A DNA stretch of 64,000 nucleotides. It comes from Synechococcus sp. CBW1004. Its GTDB lineage: Bacteria; Cyanobacteriota; Cyanobacteriia; PCC-6307; Cyanobiaceae. The notes beneath the pieces are model-generated. The model searched no databases. It was not told where the DNA came from and saw only the letters and a list, made by a program, of their open reading frames with translations. The stretch spans positions 1,756,686-1,820,685 of the forward strand of contig NZ_CP060397.1 in NCBI RefSeq assembly GCF_015840715.1, given 5' to 3'. Numbering within the stretch: position 1 is the stretch's first letter; each line of letters opens with the position of its first letter. Made by a program: the position numbers and the translations under genes. Shown here piece by piece: positions 53,654 to 64,000 of the stretch.

Positions 53654-54955
<1,302 letters not shown>

Positions 54956-55146
54956 TTAATGCACAACTGTCGCGATCCTATGGGTCGCCCCCGCCACCCT
55001 CGCTGCAGCGATGCGCACGGCGGAGGGGCGCCTGCACTGCTTTGTGACTGTCTCCGTCGCCCGTTCCAGGGCTGGCCGGCGACCGCCGGCCGCTCGCCCC
55101 TCCCCCGCTGCCGCTGGCCACAATGGGGTGAGTGCAGCCCCTGCCG

Positions 55147-55596
55147 ATGCGATTGCTCCACACCATGCTGCGGGTGGGGAACCTGGAGCGTTCCCTTGCC
55201 TTCTACATCGATGTGCTCGGCATGCAGCTGCTGCGTCGCCGTGACAATCCCGAGCACCGTTACACCCTGGCCTTCGTGGGCTATGGGTCCGAGAGCGAGA
55301 CCGCCGTGCTCGAGCTCACCCACAACTGGGACATCGATCACTACGACCTCGGGACGGCTTACGGCCACATCGCCATCGGCTGCGATCAGGTGGCGGCCAC
55401 CTGCGCGGTGATCCGCGAGCGGGGTGGCCGCGTGGTGCGGGAGCCCGGGCCGGTGAAGGGCGGCAGCACCGTGATCGCCTTCGTCGAGGATCCCGACGGC
55501 TATCGCATCGAGCTGATCGAGCGCCCCGTCGCTGCCATGCCCCCGGGGGGGACAGGCAGCGCCGCCGGCGCCGGCCTCGCTTCGCCCGCGTCCTGA
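55147..55596 (+). CDS. gloA: Lactoylglutathione lyase (glyoxalase I)
   Basis: A 149-residue metal-dependent enzyme that detoxifies methylglyoxal. [26 protein letters not shown] gives the first His ligand. [18 protein letters not shown] carries the Glu ligand. HIAIGCDQV and [15 protein letters not shown] supply the second-half ligands. ATG 55147 is used rather than an upstream GTG. A short Gly/Ala tail follows the domain. Divergent from eno and 4 bp ahead of clpB2. Confidence 0.94.
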   Translation: MRLLHTMLRVGNLERSLAFYIDVLGMQLLRRRDNPEHRYTLAFVGYGSESETAVLELTHNWDIDHYDLGTAYGHIAIGCDQVAATCAVIRERGGRVVREPGPVKGGSTVIAFVEDPDGYRIELIERPVAAMPPGGTGSAAGAGLASPAS

Positions 55597-55599
55597 GCG

Positions 55600-58548
<2,949 letters not shown>

Positions 58549-58649
58549 CTGCGGTCACATCCGGTAGGGTTGGCGTTTGCCGACGCGGACTCCGACGCCG
58601 CCAGGCCGTCCCACGGGCACCCCGCCCCGTCTCGGTAGCCCTGCAATCC

Positions 58650-58946
58650 GTGGCCCAGATCACCCCCTCCGGCTCCGCCCAGAGCAATCCCGAACGGTCC
58701 GTTCCCTCCGGAGTGCTGGAGGAGGCCTCCGCTGCTTCGCCCGCCGATGCGGTGGAGGCGGAATCCGGCCAGAACGGTGGTTTCGTGTCCGCCACCCTGG
58801 CCGAGCTGCGCAAGGTGGTCTGGCCCAGCCGCCAGCAGCTGTTCAGTGAGTCGATCGCCGTCATCCTGATGGTGGGCCTGTCGGCGGCGTCGATCGCCGC
58901 CCTCGATCGCTTCTACCGCTGGGTCTCGATCCAGGTCTTCCGTTGA
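58650..58946 (+). CDS. secE: Preprotein translocase subunit SecE
   Basis: A 98-residue protein. A variable acidic N-terminus is followed by the SecE signature TLAELRKVVWPSRQQLFSES and one membrane helix (IAVILMVGLSAASIAALDRF). GTG 58650 gives the usual cyanobacterial length. Its stop overlaps the nusG start as TGATG. Confidence 0.94.
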   Translation: MAQITPSGSAQSNPERSVPSGVLEEASAASPADAVEAESGQNGGFVSATLAELRKVVWPSRQQLFSESIAVILMVGLSAASIAALDRFYRWVSIQVFR

Positions 58947-59626
58947 TGTCCTCCCTCTCCCCTGCCGTGTCCGAGACCCCCCTGGATCTCACCGACCTCC
59001 CCCTGCCCGGGGCCGACGTCCCTCCGGCTCCCGAGGTTGCCGCCGCTCCCCAGGAAAAGCCCCAGGTGGCCCGCTGGTACGCGGTGCAGGTGGCCTCCAG
59101 CTGCGAGAAGAAGGTGAAGGCCACGCTCGAGCAGCGGGCGGTCACCCTCGGAGTCGAGAACCGCATCCTCGAGATCGAGATTCCCCAGACACCCGGCGTC
59201 AAGCTCAAGAAGGACGGCAGTCGCCAGTCGATCGAGGAGAAGGTCTTCCCCGGCTATGTGCTGGTGCGGATGGTCCTCGATGAGGACACGATGATGGCGG
59301 TGCGCAGCACTCCCAACGTCATCAATTTCGTGGGCGCCGAGGATCGGCGCGCCACCGGCAAGGCCCGCGGTCACATCAAGCCCAGGCCCCTCAGCCGCGG
59401 CGAGGTGGAGCGCATCTTCCGCCGTGCCACCGAGAAGAAGCCCGTGGTCAAGGTCGACCTGGTGGAGGGCGATCAGATCCTGGTCACCGCCGGTCCGTTC
59501 AAGGATTTCCAGGGCGAGGTGATCGAGGTCTCCGGCGAACGCAGCAAGCTCAAGGCCCTGCTGTCGATCTTCGGCCGGGAGACGCCGGTGGAGCTCGAGT
59601 TCTCCCAGATCAGCAAGCAGAGCTGA
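58946..59626 (+). CDS. nusG: Transcription antitermination/termination factor NusG
   Basis: A 226-residue protein. The NGN domain starts ARWYAVQVASSCEKKVKATL and has VFPGYVLVRMVLDEDT. The linker is followed by a KOW domain (EGDQILVTAGPFKDFQGEVIEV) and ending FGRETPVELEFSQI. An acidic Pro-rich N-terminal extension of ~45 residues is typical for cyanobacteria. ATG 58946 overlaps the secE stop. Confidence 0.97.
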   Translation: MSSLSPAVSETPLDLTDLPLPGADVPPAPEVAAAPQEKPQVARWYAVQVASSCEKKVKATLEQRAVTLGVENRILEIEIPQTPGVKLKKDGSRQSIEEKVFPGYVLVRMVLDEDTMMAVRSTPNVINFVGAEDRRATGKARGHIKPRPLSRGEVERIFRRATEKKPVVKVDLVEGDQILVTAGPFKDFQGEVIEVSGERSKLKALLSIFGRETPVELEFSQISKQS

Positions 59627-59670
59627 TCGCGCGGCCCGGAGCCTCGCCCGTCGGGGTGTACGGTCGCCTG

Positions 59671-59711
59671 TTCCCCCTGCGGGAAACACTCCGGCTCCCC
59701 GTTCGGGAGCC
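59671..59711 (+). promoter_or_regulatory. Hairpins in the rplK leader
   Basis: TTCCC/GGGAA (59671-59685) and GGCTCCC/GGGAGCC (59693-59711) lie 48-88 bp before rplK. They may be leader structures of the L11-L1 unit. No poly-T follows, so they are not a strong terminator. Confidence 0.4.
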
Positions 59712-59758
59712 TGTTCCTTGCGCACCCCGCCCGGGTGCGTGTCCCCAACGCCCAGCTG

Positions 59759-60184
59759 ATGGCCAAGAAAGTCGTAGCCGTGATCAAGCTGGCCCTCCAG
59801 GCCGGCAAAGCCAACCCCGCACCGCCGGTGGGCCCCGCCCTCGGCCAGCACGGGGTCAACATCATGGCGTTCTGCAAGGAGTACAACGCCCGCACTCAGG
59901 ACAAGGCCGGGTACGTGATCCCGGTGGAGATCTCGGTCTTCGAGGACCGCAGCTTCACCTTCATCACCAAGACCCCGCCCGCCTCGGTGCTGATCTCCAA
60001 GGCCGCCGGCATCGAGAAGGGTGCCGCCACCTCCGCCAAGGGCAAGGTGGGCAGCATCAGCCGCGCCCAGCTCGAGGAGATCGCCAAGACCAAGCTGCCC
60101 GACCTCAACTGCAGCAGTGTCGACTCCGCCATGCGGATCATCGAGGGAACCGCCCGCAACATGGGCGTCGCCGTCCTCGACTGA
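59759..60184 (+). CDS. rplK: 50S ribosomal protein L11
   Basis: A 141-residue protein. [40 protein letters not shown], and the RNA-binding C-domain ending [12 protein letters not shown] are canonical. ATG 59759 is used; an upstream in-frame start is not conserved. Confidence 0.98.
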   Translation: MAKKVVAVIKLALQAGKANPAPPVGPALGQHGVNIMAFCKEYNARTQDKAGYVIPVEISVFEDRSFTFITKTPPASVLISKAAGIEKGAATSAKGKVGSISRAQLEEIAKTKLPDLNCSSVDSAMRIIEGTARNMGVAVLD

Positions 60185-60302
60185 GCAGCCGCCTCACCCC
60201 TGAGTCGTCGTCCGGGCCTGCCGCCTGAACGCCGCCTCCCGTTCCACACCACACCTCATTGCCGGGGGAGACCAGCACGGTCGTCTGCACCCCACACCTG
60301 CC

Positions 60303-61010
60303 ATGCCGAAAGTTTCCAAGCGTTTCACCGCCCTCGAGGCCAAGGTCGAGGACCGCGCCTACGCCCCCCAGGAGGCCCTGGAGCTGGTCAAGGCCAACGC
60401 CACCGCCAAGTTTGACGAGACGATCGAAGCCCACGTGCGCCTGGGCATCGATCCGAAGTACACCGACCAGCAGCTGCGCACCACCGTCGCCCTGCCCCAC
60501 GGCACCGGCCAGACGATCCGCATCGCCGTGATCGCCCGCGGTGAAAAGGTGGCCGAGGCCAAGGCCGCGGGTGCCGACATCGCCGGCGACGACGATCTGG
60601 TGGAAGCGATCGCCGGTGGCGCGATGGACTTTGACCTGCTGATCGCCACCCCGGACATGATGCCCAAGGTGGCCAAGCTGGGCCGGGTGCTCGGTCCTCG
60701 CGGCCTGATGCCGAACCCCAAGGCCGGCACCGTCACCACTGACCTGGTTGGCGCCATCAACGAGTTCAAGGCCGGCAAGCTCGAGTTCCGCGCCGACCGC
60801 ACCGGCATCGTGCACGTGCGCTTCGGCAAGGCCAGCTTCGATGCCGCCAAGCTGCTCGACAACCTCAAGGCCCTGCAGGAAACCATCGACCGCAACAAGC
60901 CCAGCGGTGCGAAGGGCCGCTACTGGCGCTCCCTGTATGTCACCTCCACCATGGGTCCCTCGGTGCAGGTCGACTTCTCGGCGCTGCAGGACATCAAGCA
61001 GGAGGGCTGA
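60303..61010 (+). CDS. rplA: 50S ribosomal protein L1
   Basis: A 235-residue protein. [20 protein letters not shown] at the start, [19 protein letters not shown] as the L1 signature, and [14 protein letters not shown] in domain I are present. It binds 23S rRNA at the L1 stalk and can act as a translational repressor. Confidence 0.98.
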   Translation: MPKVSKRFTALEAKVEDRAYAPQEALELVKANATAKFDETIEAHVRLGIDPKYTDQQLRTTVALPHGTGQTIRIAVIARGEKVAEAKAAGADIAGDDDLVEAIAGGAMDFDLLIATPDMMPKVAKLGRVLGPRGLMPNPKAGTVTTDLVGAINEFKAGKLEFRADRTGIVHVRFGKASFDAAKLLDNLKALQETIDRNKPSGAKGRYWRSLYVTSTMGPSVQVDFSALQDIKQEG

Positions 61011-61064
61011 TTCTCAGAGCCTGACCGGGAGCCGCAGTGGCGCCCGTTCTTCAGGGACTCCGAC

Positions 61065-61102
61065 CGGGGTTCTGCTGGCGCAAGCCGCAGGCCCCGTTTT
61101 TT
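61065..61102 (+). terminator. Intrinsic terminator/attenuator after rplA
   Basis: The stem CGGGG...CTGC/GCAG...CCCCG with an interior mismatch and 11-base loop is followed by six T. It divides the L11-L1 unit from the L10-L12 unit; some read-through is expected. Confidence 0.75.
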
Positions 61103-61570
61103 GTGGCCTTCTCGGAGCTGGCGACTGCCCGGATCGGCTCCTAGTCGGAGCCCCTCCGCTCGCCGCTGGATCCAACGACCCTCTCGACGGGAGCGCCCGC
61201 GCGGCACCCTTGCGGCCCCTGCGATCGAACGGGTGAGGCGCTGTTGTAGGTTTGCGGGCTGGCAACTGCCAGATGGGCACGCGCCCGACCCCAGACAGCA
61301 GGTGAACCGTGCCGCTGCTGGATCCGCTCGACCGAGCTGTTCCAGAGCAGGACACCGGACTGCCCCGGCAGTTCGCAGTGCCGCCCAGGCGGCTTCAGGG
61401 TTCATAAATCCTGCCGAGGTGAACGCGACAGGTTGGCAACGTGATCGGGCTCCGGCATCACCGGGGCGACGGGCGTGACCGGCATGCAGCGGCCTCGAGG
61501 TGTGGCTGCCGCCCTGCGGCTGCCTCTGGGCCGCGCGCCCCGCTTGTTCCCTCGATCCGTTCCACTCCCT
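61103..61570 (+). promoter_or_regulatory. Long leader of the rplJ-rplL operon (candidate L10 leader)
   Basis: 468 gene-free bases precede rplJ. The segment around 61300-61440 (GCAGGTGAACCGTGCC, then GCCGAGGTGAACGCGACAGG) looks like a structured RNA. In most bacteria an L10-binding leader with a kink-turn sits at this place for autoregulation. The assignment is by position; I did not match a covariance model. A promoter is also likely here. Confidence 0.5.
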
Positions 61571-62104
61571 ATGGGCCGCACCCTGGCGAGCAAGCAACAG
61601 ATTGTCGAAGAGCTCAAAGGGCTCCTCTCAGGGGCCGAAATGGCGCTCGTCCTTGATTTCAAGGGCCTCAGCGTCAAGGAGATGACCGACCTCCGGACCC
61701 GTCTCCAGGCCGCCAACGGTGTCTGCAAGGTGACCAAGAACACCTTGATGCGCCGGGCCATTGATGGTGACAGCACCTGGGCCAATCTCGATTCCCTGCT
61801 CAGCGGCACCAATGCCTTCGTCCTGGTCAAGGGCGATGTCGGCGGTGCGGTGAAGGCTGTTCAGGCCTTCCAGAAGGAATCGAAGAAGTCCGAGACCAAG
61901 GGCGGCCTGTTCGAAGGCAAGCTCCTGTCTCAGGCCGACATCAAGGCGATCGGGGATCTGCCCTCCAAGGAGGTGCTCATGGCCCAGATCGCCGGTGCCA
62001 TCAACGCCGTGGCCACCAAGGTCGCCGTCGGCATCAACGAGGTGCCCTCCGGCCTGGCCCGCGCTCTCAAGCAGGTGTCCGAAGGCGAAGGTCAGGCCTC
62101 CTGA
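61571..62104 (+). CDS. rplJ: 50S ribosomal protein L10
   Basis: A 177-residue protein. [48 protein letters not shown] and [21 protein letters not shown] are canonical. It anchors L12 dimers to the ribosome. ATG 61571 is chosen on family length. Confidence 0.98.
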   Translation: MGRTLASKQQIVEELKGLLSGAEMALVLDFKGLSVKEMTDLRTRLQAANGVCKVTKNTLMRRAIDGDSTWANLDSLLSGTNAFVLVKGDVGGAVKAVQAFQKESKKSETKGGLFEGKLLSQADIKAIGDLPSKEVLMAQIAGAINAVATKVAVGINEVPSGLARALKQVSEGEGQAS

Positions 62105-62161
62105 GGCCGCACCCCGGTGCTTCGACGCTTTTTTCATCCGATCTGTTGCTGAATCTCAACC

Positions 62162-62545
62162 ATGTCCGCTACCACTGATCAGATCCTCGATCAACTCAAG
62201 ACCCTTTCGCTGCTGGAAGCTTCCGAGCTCGTCAAGCAGATCGAAGAGGCCTTCGGTGTCTCCGCCGCCGCTTCCGCCGGTGTGGTGATGGCCGCCGCCC
62301 CCGCCGCTGCCGCTGAGGCCGCTGAGGAGAAGACCGAATTCGACGTCGTGCTCGAGAGCTTCGACGCCGCCGCCAAGATCAAGGTCCTCAAGGCCGTCCG
62401 CGAGGCCACCGGCCTGGGTCTGGGCGAAGCCAAGGCCCTCGTCGAGGCTGCTCCCAAGGCCGTCAAGGAAGGCGTCAGCAAGGCCGACGCCGAAACCCTC
62501 AAGAAGGCCATCGAAGAGGCCGGCGGCAAGGTCACCATCAAGTGA
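62162..62545 (+). CDS. rplL: 50S ribosomal protein L7/L12
   Basis: A 127-residue protein. The N-terminal dimerisation domain is [20 protein letters not shown], followed by an Ala-rich hinge. The C-domain has [20 protein letters not shown] and [16 protein letters not shown]. Full length. Confidence 0.98.
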   Translation: MSATTDQILDQLKTLSLLEASELVKQIEEAFGVSAAASAGVVMAAAPAAAAEAAEEKTEFDVVLESFDAAAKIKVLKAVREATGLGLGEAKALVEAAPKAVKEGVSKADAETLKKAIEEAGGKVTIK

Positions 62546-62585
62546 ACTGTGCCCGATCGCTGCGGCGATCACGGTTTCAAGGCCA

Positions 62586-62611
62586 GCGGCCCCTGCGGGG
62601 GCCGCTTTTTT
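62586..62611 (+). terminator. Strong intrinsic terminator after rplL
   Basis: The stem GCGGCCCC/GGGGCCGC with a short loop is directly followed by TTTTTT, 41 bp past the rplL stop. Confidence 0.95.
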
Positions 62612-62674
62612 CATGTCTTCCGCGTGGGTCAGCGGTCGCCCGTGTCAGTGCCGCCGCCATTGTTCGTTCAGGCA

Positions 62675-63445
62675 TCATTCGGCGCAGAAGCGCACCTGCA
62701 GCCCCAGGCGATCCAGGGGCTGCCTGAGTTCGGCTGGATCGAAGGGCGGCGGGGCCGCAGCGGCCATGCCCCGCAGCACCGGCATCGGCGTCTCCATTCC
62801 ATCGACCCGGATCTCCAGTGCCCGCAGCCGGCGGCGACCGATCAGATCCGCGAGGGGTTGCACCTGCCGCAATGCGTCCTCATAGGCCTGGCGCAGGAGC
62901 GCCTGGCGCACCCGGCCGTCCTCGCTCCGGTCGGCTTCGGTGCCGACCGGCGCCAGCCGCACGCCCGGGAGCGCACCCACCGTGCGGATCAGCGCCTGCA
63001 GGCGGGAGGGGGCCAGGCTGCCGCTCACCTGCAGGGTGGCCTGCACCGCGGCCGGGCGCTCCCGGCTCGCCGGCCGTTGCCAGGTGGAGGGGGAGGTGAC
63101 GCGCAGGTCCGTCACCTGGAGCTGCTGCAGGGCGGAGCGCACAGCGGCCAGCCGCTGCTGCAGCAGGCCGAGGGCCTGATCGGCAGTGGCGGCCTCGGCC
63201 TCCAGGTTCAGGGATGCCTTGAGGGAGGCGGTGGACCGGCGTGTCTCCGCCTGCCCGCGTGCCTCCAGCAGGGTGCCCGCGCAGCTCAGCTGCACCTGGC
63301 CCTCGGCCAGGGCCCTGCTGCCGGCGAGGCTGGGCGCCAGCAGCAGGGCGGAAAGCACGGCCAGATGCCGCCAGCCCTGCGTCCGGGGAGCCGGCTGGCC
63401 GGGAAGGGCAGCCCTGCGGCTCGGCCGTTCGGGCGCCTCCGGCAT
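62675..63445 (-). CDS. SIMPL (DUF541) domain exported protein
   Basis: A 256-residue protein. A signal segment (HLAVLSALLLAPSLAGSRALA) at ~22-45 is followed by a SIMPL domain: GTLLEARGQAETRRSTASLKASL, then ADQALGLLQQRLAAVRSAL, then VTSPSTW. Conserved Arg/Asp-rich turns and a C-terminal LGLQVRFCAE follow. Periplasmic; function of the family is poorly defined, with links to oxidative stress. ATG 63445 is nearest the signal; 63481 is possible. Confidence 0.8.
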   Translation of the reverse strand: MPEAPERPSRRAALPGQPAPRTQGWRHLAVLSALLLAPSLAGSRALAEGQVQLSCAGTLLEARGQAETRRSTASLKASLNLEAEAATADQALGLLQQRLAAVRSALQQLQVTDLRVTSPSTWQRPASRERPAAVQATLQVSGSLAPSRLQALIRTVGALPGVRLAPVGTEADRSEDGRVRQALLRQAYEDALRQVQPLADLIGRRRLRALEIRVDGMETPMPVLRGMAAAAPPPFDPAELRQPLDRLGLQVRFCAE

Positions 63446-63599
63446 CGCGAGGTGGCGGACACGGCCAGCGTTGTCGTCCATCGGGCTGGGGGCTGCGGCT
63501 CCGCTCCAGGTTGGCCCGGCCACGCCCGCACGACCAGATCGAACCGCGCGCTGCCGGGGCGCCGGCAGGATGGGGCGGTCGCCGCGGGACCGCTCCAGG

Positions 63600-64000
63600 A
63601 TGGGTGCGCTGCAGATCGGGCTCACGGCCCTGGCAGGGGCGGTTCTGCTGGTGTTCACGGCACTGGTCTGTCGTTCCCGCAGACTGCCGTCCCCGCCGTT
63701 GCGTCTGGGCCTGGTGGCGCTGGCCAGCTGGCTGTTGGTGGCCCTGGTGCCTGCGGCCCTGGTGCCGCTTCCCTATCGCCTCTGGCTGCAGATCAGCGAC
63801 GACCTGCTGTTCAGCTTCGCCGCCATCCGCCTGCTCATCTGGGCCTTGCTGGAGATCCCGGGCAGCTTGCGCTGGTGGCCGTCGCCGCCGGATCTGGTCA
63901 TCCAGCTGCTGTCGCTGGGGGGCTGGGCTGCGGCGACGGTCTTGGTGGTGCGCCAGACCGCCCGTTTCGATCTGATCAACCTGGTGGCCACCTCCGCCGT
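63600..64000 (+). CDS. N-terminal part of a probable mechanosensitive ion channel (runs off the window)
   Basis: ATG 63600 opens a frame of at least 133 residues that is open at the window end. Hydrophobic segments lie at ~5-23, ~36-57, ~69-85 and ~100-117. The last visible segment RQTARFDLINLVATSAV matches the region just before the pore helix in MscS-like channels of cyanobacteria that often carry a C-terminal cyclic-nucleotide domain. The pore and any regulatory domain lie outside. Confidence 0.65.
   Translation, partial: MGALQIGLTALAGAVLLVFTALVCRSRRLPSPPLRLGLVALASWLLVALVPAALVPLPYRLWLQISDDLLFSFAAIRLLIWALLEIPGSLRWWPSPPDLVIQLLSLGGWAAATVLVVRQTARFDLINLVATSA

Overview
The window is a GC-rich chromosomal segment from a unicellular picocyanobacterium of the Cyanobium/Synechococcus type. 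The evidence is the gene content and order: clpB2-secE-nusG-rplK-rplA-rplJ-rplL, eno, gloA, an ABC1-family kinase, nfu, lepA, serS, a site-2 protease, rpsN-pnp, pyrE-ygfZ, rsmI and cysQ. Typical picocyanobacterial hypothetical genes sit between them. The species call is an inference from gene content only.

Layout. (1) 1-4084 is a worn mobile region beside tRNA-Arg(TCT). It holds an in-frame chimera of an IS5-type transposase N-terminus and a class I fructose-bisphosphate aldolase C-terminus, two abutting IS5-type ends, an IS66-type element, and a tyrosine integrase whose tail is cut by that element. (2) 4222-16096 is mostly housekeeping: HTH protein, rsmI, cysQ, a P450 with an unusual I-helix, an EF-hand protein, an MFS exporter, pnp, rpsN, a site-2 protease and serS. 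(3) 16196-29917 contains three separate four-gene minor-pilin operons, each in the order PilX-like, PilV-like, GspH/FimT-like, PilW-like, placed around nfu and lepA. Operons 1 and 2 converge; operons 2 and 3 diverge. The large first gene of operon 2 is split by a 1231-bp IS5-family element and also carries a poly-C frameshift. (4) 30250-37696 is core metabolism: PPOX-fold oxidoreductase, phosphoglucomutase/mannomutase, a RecB-like/RNase H-like nuclease, ygfZ and pyrE.

(5) 37729-48726 is an integrative element, or its remains, at tRNA-CAT. In order it has the tRNA, four TAGGCAC repeats, a tyrosine integrase, a Fic gene bracketed by 49-bp direct repeats, a small excisionase-like gene, a composite palindrome of ACCGTGCA units, a primase/DUF3987 replication protein, an orphan AbiEi-type antitoxin, a second Fic gene, a second IS5 copy and a LysR-type regulator. 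Integrase, origin-like palindrome, primase and toxin-like cargo at a tRNA resemble phage satellites and the tycheposons of marine picocyanobacteria. No right-hand attachment site could be found. (6) 49076-64000 returns to the core: an ABC1 kinase cluster, a membrane diguanylate cyclase coupled to a 50-residue membrane peptide, eno, gloA, clpB2, the secE-nusG-L11-L1-L10-L12 cluster, a SIMPL-domain protein and the start of a probable mechanosensitive channel.

The most unusual items are the three minor-pilin quartets with one recently inactivated, the satellite-like element with its Fic cassette in 49-bp repeats and its iteron palindrome, and the transposase-aldolase chimera.
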